Assembly (NCBI GenBank): GCA_003134785.1
Contig: PLCN01000022.1
Coordinates: 124,001-188,000, forward strand
Source of the DNA: Spartobacteria bacterium
Lineage (GTDB): Bacteria > Verrucomicrobiota > Verrucomicrobiia > Chthoniobacterales > UBA10450
Direction of reading: 5' to 3'
DNA: 64,000 bases
In this document: positions 40,098 to 49,894 of the stretch, piece by piece
Numbering within the stretch: position 1 is the stretch's first letter
Layout: each line of letters opens with the position of its first letter
The notes under the pieces: model-generated
What the model saw: the letters and a program-made list of their open reading frames with translations, nothing else
The model's database searches: none
What the model was told of the DNA's origin: nothing
Program-made: the position numbers and the translations under genes

Positions 40098-43000
40098 TCA
40101 ACTCGCGACGCGCTCTTTGCCGCGCTCGGAGAAGCGTTGGATCACGTAATACGTCACGGGAATGAGGAAGATCGCGATCAAGGTTGCGGCCAGCATTCCG
40201 CCAATCACCGTCGTGCCCATCACTCGCCGCGCCACCGCGCCTGAACCCGACGCGCGCCAGAGCGGCACGCATCCGAGGATGAATGCGAACGATGTCATCA
40301 GAATCGGCCGGAGGCGCAGGCGCGCGCCTTCCAGCGTAGCGTCGAGCAACGGCTTCCCGCGCTCGTATTCGAGCTTCGCGAACTCGACGATGAGAATCGC
40401 GTTCTTGGCCGCGAGACCGATCAACATCACAAGCCCAATCTGCGCATAAACGTTGTTCTCCATCCCGCGCGCCCACAAAGCCGCGAACGCGCCGAAGACC
40501 GCGATCGGCGTGCCTAACAAGACGCTGAACGGCAGCGACCAGCTTTCGTAGAGCGCGGCGAGAATAAGAAAAACAAACAGGAGCGACATGCCGAAGACCA
40601 CCATTGGCGAGACACCTTCCTGCGCTTTCTTTTCCTGGAACGACATCGCCGCGTAGTCGTAGCCCATCTCCGGCGGCATCGTTTGCGCGAAGGTTTCCTC
40701 GAGCGCTTTCATCGCCTGGATGGAGCTGAATCCGGCCGCGGCGCTCGCGTTGATCTGCGCGGCGCGGTAGAGATTGAACCGCATGGTGAATTCCGGTCCG
40801 GCGCGCGGCTGAACGTTCGTGACGGAGCTCAGTGGCACCATGTCGCTGTTCGCATTGCGCACAAAGAAAAGCCCGACGTTCTCCGCGCGCGTGCGGTATT
40901 CGCCTTCCGCCTGGACAAAGACCTGCCATTGGCGTCCGAAGCGGTTGAAGTAATTGACGAAAAAGCCGCCCATGAATGTCTGGAGCGTCTGTCCGACTTC
41001 CAAAAGATCGACGCCTTGCTTGAGAACTTTGTCGCGATCGACGTCGATAAAAACCTGCGGCACTGAAGGCAGAAAGGTCGTGGTAGCAGAAGCGATCTCC
41101 GGCCGCTTGCGAACGGCTTCGAGGAATTTGTTCAAGTTATCCCCGAGGAAACTGACTTCGCGACCGGCGCGATCCTCGAGCATGAAAGTGACACCGCCGG
41201 ACGTGCCGATGCCCGGGATCGATGGCGGCGGGAATGCGAACCCGATGCCTTCGGGAATGGCGGCCAAATTCTTGTTGATGCTCTGCTTGAGTGCGGCGTA
41301 TTGCTCCTCCGGTTTCTTGCGATCGCCCCAGGGCTCGAAGGTGATAAAAAAGAACGCGTTGTACGTGTTCTGCACGGTGCTGAGCAAACTGAATCCGAGC
41401 ACGCTCGTGACATGTTTCACGCCGGGCGTTTTCAGAAGCACCTCTTCCACTTTCCGCGCCGCGTCGCCGGTGCGTTGCATCGATGCCGCATACGGCAACG
41501 CCAACGATCCGTAAAGATACCCCTGGTCCTCTTCCGGAAGGAAACCGGAAGATAAACGGGAACCGAAGAGACCGGCCGCGATCGCGAAAATCAAGAGGAG
41601 GGCGAGGCTCCTTCCGCTCTTCCGAATCGCGAGCCGCGAGGTGCTGACGTAACGCTCGGTCGTTCGGCCAAACACGTTGTTGAATTTTGCGAAGAACCAG
41701 CCGAGCGGACCCCGCGCTTCTTTTGTCGGACGCAACAGCATGGCGGAAAGCGCGGGGCTAAGAGTGAGCGCGTTGAACGCCGACAAGATCACCGAGATCG
41801 CGATCGTGAGCGCGAATTGTTGATAAAGCCGGCCCGTGATTCCCGGAATGAATGCAGTCGGCACGAAGACGGCCGAGAGCACCAACGCGATGCCGATGAC
41901 CGGCCCCGACACTTCTTCCATCGCGCGCAGCGTTGCATCGCGCGGCGACATGCCTTCGTCGATGTGATGCTGGCACGCTTCGACTACCACGATCGCGTCA
42001 TCCACGACCAGGCCGATCGCGAGCACGAGGCCGAAGAGCGCCAGCGTGTTGATCGTGAAACCGAAAAGCGGGAAGACCATGAAGGTGCCGATGAGCGAAA
42101 CTGGCACGGCGCAAAGCGGGATGAGCGTCGCGCGCCAGCCTTGGAGAAAGACGAAGACGACAAGAATGACGAGCGCGAGCGCCTCGATCAGCGTGAAGAT
42201 GATCTCTTCCATTCCGGCGGTGACGGCCTGGGTGGTGTCGAGTGAGATCGCGTAGTTCATGTCGGACGGGAACTGCTTCGAAACGCGCGCCATCACCGCC
42301 TTCACTCCGCTCGCGGCTTCGAGTGCGTTGGTGCCGGGAAGCTGGTAAAGCGCGAGAATCGCCGAGGGCTTGCCATCCAGGCGACCCGCGAGCGTGTAGG
42401 TTTGTGCGCCCAGCTCGATGCGCGCAACCTCCTTCAGCCGCAAGAGCGAGCCATCAGGATTCGCGCGGATCACAATCTCGCCGAATTCCTCGCTGGAAGT
42501 GAGGCGGCCCGGTGAACGAACGGTGTAGGTGAACTCCTGCCCAGGCGGCGCCGGTTCACCGCCGATCTGGCCCGAAGGATTCACGGTGTTCTGCGCGCGC
42601 AACGCGGTGATAATGTCGGGAACGGTGACGCTCAGCTTCGCGAGCTGGTCCGGCTTCACCCAAAGCCGCATCGCGTACTGGCCGGCCCCGAACACCTGCA
42701 CATTCGAGATGCCAGGCACGCGCGTGAGCTGGTCGATCAGGTTGATGTTCGCGTAGTTCGCGAGAAAAATATTGTCGTAGGTTCCTTTCGGTGAGTTCAG
42801 CGCCACGAGCATGAGCGGAGCGGTCGTTGACTTCTGCACGGTCACGCCCGCGTTGACGACATCCGTCGGCAGTTGCGAGGTCGCCTGGGAAACGCGGAGC
42901 TGCGAAAGGATCTGGTCGGTATTTGGATCGGTGGTGATGTCGAAATTGATCGTCATGCGGATCGAACCGTTCGCATTGACCGACTGAATGTAGTTGCTCT

Positions 43001-43217
43001 TATCGACGCCGCTCATCTGCTGCTCGATCGGCGTCGCCACGGATTGCTCGATGGTCTGCGCGTCCGCGCCGGTGTAATTGGCGCGCACCTGGATCTCTGG
43101 CGGGACGATGCTCGGATACTGCGCGATCGGCAGTTGGATCATCGCAACGCCGCCGACAATCGTCATCAGGATCGCGATGACGATCGCGACGATGGGCCGA
43201 TTGATGAAGAACTTCGA
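40098..43217 (-). CDS. RND multidrug efflux pump, inner-membrane subunit (AcrB/HAE1 type)
   Basis: A 1039-aa transporter from MSKFFINRPIVAIVIAILMT. HAE1 marks: QNTVNPSGQIGGEP in the porter loop, the proton-relay helix LVLAIGLVVDDAIVVVEA with two aspartates (~402-419), GFLPEEDQGYL, and the C-terminal LIGLAAKNAILIVEFAK. A start at 43361 lies in another gene's tail and adds unrelated residues. Works as a trimer with the adaptor encoded 13 bp upstream and an outer-membrane channel encoded elsewhere. Confidence 0.95.
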   Translation of the reverse strand, partial: SKFFINRPIVAIVIAILMTIVGGVAMIQLPIAQYPSIVPPEIQVRANYTGADAQTIEQSVATPIEQQMSGVDKSNYIQSVNANGSIRMTINFDITTDPNTDQILSQLRVSQATSQLPTDVVNAGVTVQKSTTAPLMLVALNSPKGTYDNIFLANYANINLIDQLTRVPGISNVQVFGAGQYAMRLWVKPDQLAKLSVTVPDIITALRAQNTVNPSGQIGGEPAPPGQEFTYTVRSPGRLTSSEEFGEIVIRANPDGSLLRLKEVARIELGAQTYTLAGRLDGKPSAILALYQLPGTNALEAASGVKAVMARVSKQFPSDMNYAISLDTTQAVTAGMEEIIFTLIEALALVILVVFVFLQGWRATLIPLCAVPVSLIGTFMVFPLFGFTINTLALFGLVLAIGLVVDDAIVVVEACQHHIDEGMSPRDATLRAMEEVSGPVIGIALVLSAVFVPTAFIPGITGRLYQQFALTIAISVILSAFNALTLSPALSAMLLRPTKEARGPLGWFFAKFNNVFGRTTERYVSTSRLAIRKSGRSLALLLIFAIAAGLFGSRLSSGFLPEEDQGYLYGSLALPYAASMQRTGDAARKVEEVLLKTPGVKHVTSVLGFSLLSTVQNTYNAFFFITFEPWGDRKKPEEQYAALKQSINKNLAAIPEGIGFAFPPPSIPGIGTSGGVTFMLEDRAGREVSFLGDNLNKFLEAVRKRPEIASATTTFLPSVPQVFIDVDRDKVLKQGVDLLEVGQTLQTFMGGFFVNYFNRFGRQWQVFVQAEGEYRTRAENVGLFFVRNANSDMVPLSSVTNVQPRAGPEFTMRFNLYRAAQINASAAAGFSSIQAMKALEETFAQTMPPEMGYDYAAMSFQEKKAQEGVSPMVVFGMSLLFVFLILAALYESWSLPFSVLLGTPIAVFGAFAALWARGMENNVYAQIGLVMLIGLAAKNAILIVEFAKLEYERGKPLLDATLEGARLRLRPILMTSFAFILGCVPLWRASGSGAVARRVMGTTVIGGMLAATLIAIFLIPVTYYVIQRFSERGKERVAS

Positions 43218-43230
43218 CATCAGCGGCGCG

Positions 43231-44427
43231 CTATTTGGTTCCTGCCGCGGGGACAGCCGCCGGAGGTTGCCACGGCTTCGGCGAAACGAGCGCGCCCTCT
43301 CGCGCTTTCTGCACGCCTTCCACCACGATGCGATCGCCGGCATGCAGGCCTTCTTCCACAATCCACATTTGTCCGATGCGACGGCCGACTTTCACCGGCT
43401 GAATATGCGCCTTGTTGTCCGGACCAATGACCGCGACCTGATAGGTGCCTTGCAGCTCGGTCACCGCGCGTTGCGGCACGAGCAGCGCGCCTTTCTTTAC
43501 GTCGGTTCGCACGCTGATGCGGGCGAATTGGCCAGGGCGAAGAATATTTCCGGGATTAGGAAAGATCGCCGCGATGCGCACGGAGCCGGTGCGAATGTCC
43601 ACTTGGTTCTCCGCCGCGAAAAGTTCTCCCTTGTGCGAGAAGTGTGAGCCATCCGAGAGGATAAGTTCGAACTCGAGCTGCTTCTCATGTTCCGCACGTT
43701 GCGCAGGATCGGCATAACGCTGCGAGTACGCGGTGTAACGCTGATCGCTGACGGTGAAGTAAGCTTTGATCGGATCGACCGTGGCCACAGTCGTGAGCGC
43801 GCCCGTGCTCGGGCCGACCAGATCGCCGACCTGCGTTTTCGCCAATCCCGCAATGCCATCGATGGGCGATGTGATCGCGGTGAATTCGCGATTCAACTGC
43901 GCTTGCTCGACGGCCGCGCGTTGCGCTTCCACCTGCGCCTTGGCTGCCGCCGCCGCTTGCACGGTGTTATCGCGTTCCAGCTCGCTGATCGCTTTCGTTT
44001 TGAAGAGCTCGAGGTTCCGCGCGGCCGCCAGATCCGCCTGGCGCTGCGATGCCTCCGCTTGCGCGAGCGCCGCTTTCGCCTGGGCTAGTGCTGCATCGAA
44101 AGGGCGCGGATCGATTTGGAAGAGCAGGTCGCCTTTCTTTACCGCCGTGCCTTCCTTGTAATTCTGCGACGTAAGATAACCTTGCACGCGCGCCTGGATG
44201 CTGGCGTTCACGGATCCATCGAGCGTGCCGACGAATTCATCGAAGATCGGCACGTCCTCTTGTTTCACACCGGTCACCAAAACTTCCGGCGCCGCTGGCG
44301 AACCGGATGGTTTGCGCGAGCAGGCGGAGAACATTGACGCCAGGGAGAGCAACAGGACTAGAAACGCAACGCACCCGTTCACATGGCGCAAGAATTTCTC
44401 TGGCCGGAAAATGCTGGATCGCAACAT
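43231..44427 (-). CDS. RND efflux periplasmic adaptor (membrane fusion protein)
   Basis: A 398-aa lipoprotein-like adaptor: lipobox-type LASMFSAC at ~30-37, lipoyl/barrel-sandwich strands (ASIQARVQGYLTSQNYKEGT), an alpha hairpin (~95-155, ALAQAKAALAQAEASQRQAD), ITSPIDGIAGLAKTQVGDLV, and the beta-barrel and proximal domain. It bridges the pump to a TolC-like channel. Operon with the downstream pump gene; about 120 bp separate its start from tRNA-Ser. Confidence 0.94.
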   Translation of the reverse strand: MLRSSIFRPEKFLRHVNGCVAFLVLLLSLASMFSACSRKPSGSPAAPEVLVTGVKQEDVPIFDEFVGTLDGSVNASIQARVQGYLTSQNYKEGTAVKKGDLLFQIDPRPFDAALAQAKAALAQAEASQRQADLAAARNLELFKTKAISELERDNTVQAAAAAKAQVEAQRAAVEQAQLNREFTAITSPIDGIAGLAKTQVGDLVGPSTGALTTVATVDPIKAYFTVSDQRYTAYSQRYADPAQRAEHEKQLEFELILSDGSHFSHKGELFAAENQVDIRTGSVRIAAIFPNPGNILRPGQFARISVRTDVKKGALLVPQRAVTELQGTYQVAVIGPDNKAHIQPVKVGRRIGQMWIVEEGLHAGDRIVVEGVQKAREGALVSPKPWQPPAAVPAAGTK

Positions 44428-44556
44428 CGCAGCACAATACGCAGAGCGACCTCGTTGTGAATCCGTGAAATGGATTCACGGGTTCCCAGGCGATCAGCAG
44501 TCGTGGTCGAGAGCGAGCAGGTCCGTAGCCGAAACAGGCAGTGTTCCAAAATGCGG

Positions 44557-44641
44557 CGGAGGGGGTGGGATTCGAACCCACGAGGGCTTTCGCCCTGCCG
44601 GTTTTCAAGACCGGAGCCATCAACCGCTCGACCACCCCTCC
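44557..44641 (-). tRNA. tRNA-Ser (anticodon UGA)
   Basis: An 85-nt class II tRNA on the minus strand: acceptor GGAGGGG/CCCCTCC, anticodon loop CTTGAAA giving TGA, long variable arm AGGGCGAAAGCCCT, and T arm GTGGG-TTCGAAT-CCCAC. Discriminator G at 44557; CCA not encoded. Confidence 0.96.
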
Positions 44642-44757
44642 GGCTTCGCGATCCGCGAGAATTGTGCCACCCGTTGTCGGTTGAGCAAGCTTGGCGCTCG
44701 GTGAGATCCAACGAAAGCCCGGCTCGACAACGTAATATGTTCATGTGAACTTACGCG

Positions 44758-45897
44758 ATGCCGGAGCTGCGAAAGAAGGCCAGGAAGAAGTTCGTCCCGA
44801 TCATCGAAGAAGCGCCACCGCCATCGCCGGCAATTCACGGGCGCAGCGCTTCCTGGAACCCGGCCAACCGTTTCGAAAAGCTCCACATCGATCTCGGCGA
44901 TATCGATGTCGTCCAAATCGATCCAACGGATGAGGAGGAAAAGCCGCGACGCGAAACGCAATTTTTTCGCGACGGAACGAAAACGATCATCGCGCGAAAC
45001 GACAGCCCCGATGTGGGCTTCGAGACAAGCGTGAATCCGTACCGCGGTTGCGAGCATGGCTGCATTTATTGCTTCGCGCGGCCGACTCACGAATATCTCG
45101 GTCTCTCCGCCGGCCTGGATTTTGAGAGCAAGATCATGGTCAAGACCGACGCGCCAAAATTGCTGGAGGCCGAATTGTCCTCGCCGAAATGGAAACCACA
45201 GGTGCTCGTCATGAGTGGAGTGACCGATCCGTATCAACCGATCGAACGAAAGCTGCGCATCACGCGCGGCTGTCTCGAGGTGCTGGCGAAGTTTCGCAAT
45301 CCGGTTGCGATCATTACGAAGAACCGCCTCGTGACCCGCGATGTCGATCTGCTCGGCGAGCTGGCAGGTCACAACGCCGCAGCCGTGAATGTATCCGTGA
45401 CTTCGCTCGATCCGAACATGCAACGCGTGCTCGAGCCGCGCACCTCATCGCCCGCGGCGCGGCTCGAAGCGGTGGCCACGTTACACGCCGCCGGAATTCC
45501 CGTCGGAGTGATGGTCGCGCCGATCATTCCCGGTCTGACCGATCACGAAGTGCCGAAAATCCTGGAGGCCTGCGCGAAAGCAGGTGCGCAATTTGCCGCT
45601 TACACAATCGTGCGCTTGCCGTGGGCGATTGCGCCGCTTTTCGAACATTGGCTCGACGAGCATTTCCCCGAGAAGAAACAAAAGGTATTGCAGCGCATTC
45701 GGGATATTCGCGGCGGAACGAAATTGAACGACGCGCGCTGGGGCGCGCGAACAAAGGGTGAAGGAATTTTTGCCGAACAGATCCGAGCGATGTTCAAAGT
45801 TTCCTGTCGCCGCGCCGGGATCGGCGGACGGCCAGCACTCTCGACGGCTGCATTCCGGCGATCGCGCGAGCAGCTCGATCTCTTCCCTAAAAACTAA
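44758..45897 (+). CDS. Radical SAM protein of the PA0069 family
   Basis: A 379-aa protein with the [4Fe-4S] motif GCEHGCIYC (C98, C102, C105), NPYRGCEHG and PTHEYLGLSAGLDFE, and the later MVAPIIPGLTDHE strand, matching spore-photoproduct-lyase-like proteins of the PA0069 type. Reaction unknown. An N-terminal Lys/Glu/Pro-rich extension of ~40 residues precedes the barrel. Divergent from tRNA-Ser. Confidence 0.92.
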   Translation: MPELRKKARKKFVPIIEEAPPPSPAIHGRSASWNPANRFEKLHIDLGDIDVVQIDPTDEEEKPRRETQFFRDGTKTIIARNDSPDVGFETSVNPYRGCEHGCIYCFARPTHEYLGLSAGLDFESKIMVKTDAPKLLEAELSSPKWKPQVLVMSGVTDPYQPIERKLRITRGCLEVLAKFRNPVAIITKNRLVTRDVDLLGELAGHNAAAVNVSVTSLDPNMQRVLEPRTSSPAARLEAVATLHAAGIPVGVMVAPIIPGLTDHEVPKILEACAKAGAQFAAYTIVRLPWAIAPLFEHWLDEHFPEKKQKVLQRIRDIRGGTKLNDARWGARTKGEGIFAEQIRAMFKVSCRRAGIGGRPALSTAAFRRSREQLDLFPKN

Positions 45898-46205
45898 AGG
45901 GAAGGCCTCCGTGCCGTTCAACTTTTGCGACGCCACGAATGGCGACCCTCTAAAATCAGCGCGCGGCCTCATGATCGGTACCAGCAGCAAGCCGCGCTTT
46001 CGAAAACCCGAACTTCAAGTTCACGCCGCGGCGAGCACGGAAGCCGTGCGCGTGTGCAATGGCTGAGGTCGTGGCCATTCCGAAAAGCGCGAGCAGGGAT
46101 CAGGATTGCGGGCGAAGACAATGAAAAACGCTCCGCGCGGCCGCGAGATCACAGTTGCGGTTGGGCGCGCGATCTCGCAGCTTGGCTCTGAGACGAAAAC
46201 AAAAC
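45898..46205. other. Intergenic region without a recognised gene
   Basis: About 300 bp between two plus-strand genes. I see no RNA gene, terminator with a T-run, or convincing frame; only a short hairpin cacgg..ccgtg near 46036-46048. Confidence 0.5.
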
Positions 46206-46748
46206 GTGAACATAGAAACTCTCCATATCGGAATGAAAGTGCGCCATCCGCAATATGGCGTTGGTGTCGTTAGGTCGCTCACCGAACACACGGCTGAAAT
46301 CGCTTTTGACGACGCGCCGCGTACGGTTGCTCCCGCTTCCAGTGACCTGGAACCGGCAGAAGCGACCGCGAGTCTGACCGAGTTGCAGGTCCCGCTCGCG
46401 AACCTCATTCGCGATACCGCACATGCCGTGGTGGAAGCGTTGGGGTTGGAGCAGAAAGATGTGGTCGTCGAAGGCCTGGCAAATCGCTGGCAGCGCGGAA
46501 CGCTGGTGATGCAATCGGCCGACACCTCACTTCAACCGAAGGAAGTGCCACTCGAAACTTTTTTTCACAAGATCGTGATGATCCGGAACAACCTCCGCGT
46601 GCTCGAACAAAAGGTGAATTCGAGCGATAAGCTGAGCGACGCCGACAAGTTCGACCTGCAGCAATACATCACGCGCTGCTACGGCTCTCTCACAACTTTC
46701 AATATCCTGTTCAAGAACAAGGACGACCAATTCAGAACAGGCGCGTAA
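46206..46748 (+). CDS. Hypothetical protein with CarD/UvrD-tail-like N-terminus
   Basis: A 180-aa protein from GTG 46206 (the next methionine is ten residues on). The N-terminus MKVRHPQYGVGVVRSLTEHT resembles the small Tudor-like module found at the C-terminus of UvrD/PcrA helicases and in CarD-like proteins. The rest is helical (LETFFHKIVMIRNNLRVLEQ) and unrecognised. A role in nucleic-acid or polymerase binding is possible but only inferred. A start at 46155 would add 17 Arg-rich residues with no ribosome site. Confidence 0.7.
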   Translation: MNIETLHIGMKVRHPQYGVGVVRSLTEHTAEIAFDDAPRTVAPASSDLEPAEATASLTELQVPLANLIRDTAHAVVEALGLEQKDVVVEGLANRWQRGTLVMQSADTSLQPKEVPLETFFHKIVMIRNNLRVLEQKVNSSDKLSDADKFDLQQYITRCYGSLTTFNILFKNKDDQFRTGA

Positions 46749-46780
46749 AGCTAGCCAAAGCCAAACAAGTCGACCAAGAA

Positions 46781-46922
46781 GCGGCGGTCTCCAGTCCGCC
46801 GGCCCATTAGAGACGATTCTCGGAGATGTCGGACCCTTCTCTGCGAACCGGCGCAAAAGACAGACAGCCGGAGGCCTCGGAGAGGCATCCTACCTCAGCG
46901 TCGGCGGACTGGAGACCGCCGC
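46781..46922. repeat. Palindromic intergenic repeat, family A variant
   Basis: Outer arms gcggcggtctccagtccgcc... and ...ggcggactggagaccgccgc. It extends into the threonine dehydratase-like gene, encoding that gene's last residues. Confidence 0.88.
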
Positions 46923-47882
46923 TCCTTGAAGACAACCCAGCCAAGACGTCATCTGCTCGGAAGTAAGATTTCCGCCGCAAAGCACGATGGCAACGGTCTG
47001 ATTCGCCAAGCGATCCTGATTTTCGAGAATTGCAGCGAGACCAGCGGCGCCTGACGGTTCCAGCACGAGGCCGAGATGTTGGTGGGCCAGGCGCATCGCC
47101 TCAATCAGACTCGCGTCCTTTACCAGAATTCCGTCATCAACCACGCCCTCCATATCGCGAACACATTCCGCAATGGGGATCCGCACGCCGATTCCGTCGG
47201 CGATGGTCGAGATCGCATCAAAGCTGACTACGTCTTTCCGTCGCCACGATTCCAGCGTCGCCGGCGCGCCCGCTGACTGAACAGCGACGATCCGAATCTC
47301 CGGACGGGCAGCTTTTAGATAGCGGCCGACTCCGCAAGTCAGCGCGCCATTGCCGAGCGGAAGAAGCACGGCGTCGATCGGATCTTTCCAATTCGCCAGC
47401 TCCAATCCGATCGTGCGCGCGCCCTCACCGGTTTCCACATCGAAGCCATCTTCGACCATCCGGACACCAGTCGCGTGAGCCACACGCTTCGCTTCAATCT
47501 TCGTTTCGCCGAAGTCTTCGCCATGAAGTACCACGGTCGCACCCAGCATTCGCATGCGCTCCAGCTTGAATGGGTTCGCGTTCACGCTCGCGTAAACGGT
47601 AAGATCCATCTCGCGCCGGCCGCACGCGTAGGCCATCGCCTGCCCAAAATTTCCGGCGCTCGCTGTGATCAATTTCGTGCCGCGCGAAAACTTGGAGGTC
47701 AGATATTCAGCACCACGCCCCTTGAACGACCGGATCGCATTGGCCGTCTCCACTTTGACAACGATCTTTGTTCCAAGCAGTCGCGACAAAGAATCGGCGT
47801 AATACTGCGGCGTGTTCAGAAAAACGGGATCGATCAACCGCGACGCCTCCCGAATGTTTTCGATCTTCAGACGATGCGGCAT
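46890..47882 (-). CDS. Threonine/serine dehydratase-like PLP enzyme
   Basis: A 330-aa fold-type II PLP enzyme: PLP lysine K54 in IRSFKGRGAEY, the substrate loop SAGNFGQA (~75-82), the phosphate-binding LPLGNGALTCG and VLCGGNLTSEQ near the end. It would deaminate threonine or serine to 2-oxo acids, or racemise related amino acids; no ACT domain is present. The C-terminal tail (QGAAVSSPPTLR) is encoded by the palindromic repeat at 46902-46922. Confidence 0.88.
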   Translation of the reverse strand: MPHRLKIENIREASRLIDPVFLNTPQYYADSLSRLLGTKIVVKVETANAIRSFKGRGAEYLTSKFSRGTKLITASAGNFGQAMAYACGRREMDLTVYASVNANPFKLERMRMLGATVVLHGEDFGETKIEAKRVAHATGVRMVEDGFDVETGEGARTIGLELANWKDPIDAVLLPLGNGALTCGVGRYLKAARPEIRIVAVQSAGAPATLESWRRKDVVSFDAISTIADGIGVRIPIAECVRDMEGVVDDGILVKDASLIEAMRLAHQHLGLVLEPSGAAGLAAILENQDRLANQTVAIVLCGGNLTSEQMTSWLGCLQGAAVSSPPTLR

Positions 47883-47897
47883 GTTCGCGGAGATTTT

Positions 47898-48761
47898 TTA
47901 TCCGGTCGTTCCGACGATAATGAGGACCGCGCCCAGGGCGCAGGCTATCCCGATGCCTTGCACGAAGCCAAGCCGCTCACCCAGGGCCACGCGCGCGAGG
48001 ATCACCGTCGCTGCGGGATAAAGTGAGGTCAGGGTAACGACAATGCTCAGCGGTCCCACGCGGGCTGCGAGCATGTAGAAAGCGTTAGCCAGCATATCAA
48101 GCGCGCCGCCCGCAACCGCCGTGGTTGTGGCTCGCGCGCTCATTCGCACGGTTCGGCCGGTCGCAAGCGCGATAAACCCAAACAGCGCCAGGGTTGTGAT
48201 TCTCGCAGCAATGAGCGGCCACATTCCGGCGCCGCTCGTCGTGCGTGCCAGCGAGAGAAAAAAAATCCCGACGCCGACACCAGCGAGCAACGCCAGTGAT
48301 ACGCCAGGCGGGAATGAGCGCTTCGCGCTTGGCTGATCTTCGGCCTCGTCTGGCTTCCGCGGCTGACTGACCAAGGCGATCGCGACAAATGCCAGTGCTA
48401 TTCCGCCGATGGTTAACGGCCGAAAACGTTCACCCATAGCGAACCCGAAGAACACCGGAATCATCGCAGCGCACACCGCTGTGATCGGAGCGACGACCGC
48501 CATCGTTCCAACGGCCAGCGCGCGATAAAGCAACGCGACGCCGACGCCGCCACTGAGACCGGCGACGATTCCCCAGAGCCAATCGCGCGATGAAAGCGTC
48601 GCGGCCGGCAGGAATGGCAGCGCCAACAGAACCAGCACGAGCCCGACGAATTGCGACACGAGGACAGTAGCGATCGCATTTGCCCGGCGCGCCGTGAGTC
48701 CGCCGAAGAAATCCGCGGAGCCGTAGAGCACGGCCGAGATCAACGCGAGGAGTTCAGTCAT
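47898..48761 (-). CDS. EamA/DMT-family transporter
   Basis: A 287-aa protein with ten predicted membrane helices in two EamA halves (start ISAVLYGSADFFGGLTARRA; second half ALLAGVGVGIFFLSLARTTS; end VTLTSLYPAATVILARVALG). Family members export amino acids or metabolites. It is 15 bp upstream of the dehydratase-like gene on the same strand, so the two may form an amino-acid-related operon; that is inferred. Confidence 0.9.
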   Translation of the reverse strand: MTELLALISAVLYGSADFFGGLTARRANAIATVLVSQFVGLVLVLLALPFLPAATLSSRDWLWGIVAGLSGGVGVALLYRALAVGTMAVVAPITAVCAAMIPVFFGFAMGERFRPLTIGGIALAFVAIALVSQPRKPDEAEDQPSAKRSFPPGVSLALLAGVGVGIFFLSLARTTSGAGMWPLIAARITTLALFGFIALATGRTVRMSARATTTAVAGGALDMLANAFYMLAARVGPLSIVVTLTSLYPAATVILARVALGERLGFVQGIGIACALGAVLIIVGTTG

Positions 48762-48777
48762 GCGCGTTGACGCCTTG

Positions 48778-48852
48778 CTGTAGCGGCGGTCTATGACCGC
48801 CGAACGCGTCGCGGAATTGAAAGCTCTCGGCGGTCATAGACCGCCGCTACAG
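48778..48852. repeat. Palindromic intergenic repeat, family A (copy 2)
   Basis: Arms ctgtagcggcggtctatgac... and its inverse around a 25-bp spacer. On the minus strand its CTGTAG supplies the TAG stop of the LigD-type polymerase gene. Confidence 0.92.
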
Positions 48853-49764
48853 GTCCCACTTCTTCGGCATTTTTTGTTTGAGCGTTTCGACCGGCTCAAA
48901 CAGGTCCCCGGACTTTTCCACGCGCTGTAAAACGCGGTCCGAGGTGAAAACGAGCAGCTTGGCGTTTTTCTTTTTCAGAGTCGTCTCGACTTCTTCCCAA
49001 GTGACCGGCGTTGAAACGGTGGGCTGCTCCTTCGCTCGCAATGAGTAGACGTTGATCGTCGTTTTGTGTTCGTCGTTCTGACTCCAATCCACGAACACTT
49101 TCCCAGTCCGCAATGCTTTCGCCATTTTCGAGATAACCAATTTCGAATGTTCCCGCTCCAGATTTTCCGCGAGCGCGCGAGATAACGCTTTCGTTTTGTC
49201 GAAGGTCACGGCGGTGTTGAGCGGCACATAAACCTGCAGACCTTTCGAGCCGGATGTCTTGGCCCAGCTCTTGAGCTTCATGCTGGCCAGCAAATCGCGC
49301 AGCCAAAGTCCCACCTGGCAGCATTGGACGATGTCGGCCGGCGCGCCCGGATCGAGATCGAAGACCATCATCGTCGGTCGCGCGACATCTTTCTTGCGCG
49401 CGAGCGAGGTGTGCAATTCGATGTCGGCGAGATTGGCCGCCCAGACCAGCGTGGGCAAATCCTGGGCGAGGCAATAATTCATATCGCGCTGATTGCCTTC
49501 ACTCCAAACTTTCGCCGTCTTCACCCAGGACGGTCGATGCGCCGGACAATTCTTTTCGTAGAAGAACGGCTGATCCACGCCGTTGGGATAACGCTTCATG
49601 GTCAGCGGCCGGTCTTTCACATGCGGGAGCAGAACCGGCGCGATGCGAATGTAATAATCGATCACCTGCCCTTTTGTGAAACCGGCCTTTGGATAAAGGA
49701 CCTTGTTCAAATTCGAGACCGCCAATTTCCGGCCCTCGACGATCAATTCGGCTTTATCGCTCAT
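48847..49764 (-). CDS. Stand-alone LigD-type DNA polymerase/primase domain protein
   Basis: A 305-aa archaeo-eukaryotic-primase-fold polymerase as in the NHEJ protein LigD. N-terminus LIVEGRKLAVSNLNKVLYP, catalytic D136/D138 in MVFDLDPG, H118 in IELHTSLARK, nucleotide motif SGSKGLQVYVPL (~169-180), and VFVDWSQND for the third acid (~225). It fills gaps at broken ends, including with ribonucleotides. No ligase or Ku gene is adjacent here, so partners must lie elsewhere or it acts alone. Stop codon provided by repeat A2. Confidence 0.92.
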   Translation of the reverse strand: MSDKAELIVEGRKLAVSNLNKVLYPKAGFTKGQVIDYYIRIAPVLLPHVKDRPLTMKRYPNGVDQPFFYEKNCPAHRPSWVKTAKVWSEGNQRDMNYCLAQDLPTLVWAANLADIELHTSLARKKDVARPTMMVFDLDPGAPADIVQCCQVGLWLRDLLASMKLKSWAKTSGSKGLQVYVPLNTAVTFDKTKALSRALAENLEREHSKLVISKMAKALRTGKVFVDWSQNDEHKTTINVYSLRAKEQPTVSTPVTWEEVETTLKKKNAKLLVFTSDRVLQRVEKSGDLFEPVETLKQKMPKKWDL

Positions 49765-49808
49765 GGTGTTAATTCTGTATCGTCCGAAACGGTGCGACTG
49801 CTTTGATC

Positions 49809-49894
49809 ATCCCCTGTAGCGGCGGTCTATGACCGCCGAACGCGCCAAATGCAATACCACCATTCGGCGGTCATAGACCGCCGCTACAGGGGAT
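49809..49894. repeat. Palindromic intergenic repeat, family A (copy 3)
   Basis: Arms atcccctgtagcggcggtct... and its inverse ending acaggggat. It touches the first base of the lpxK stop codon (49894-49896). Confidence 0.92.
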
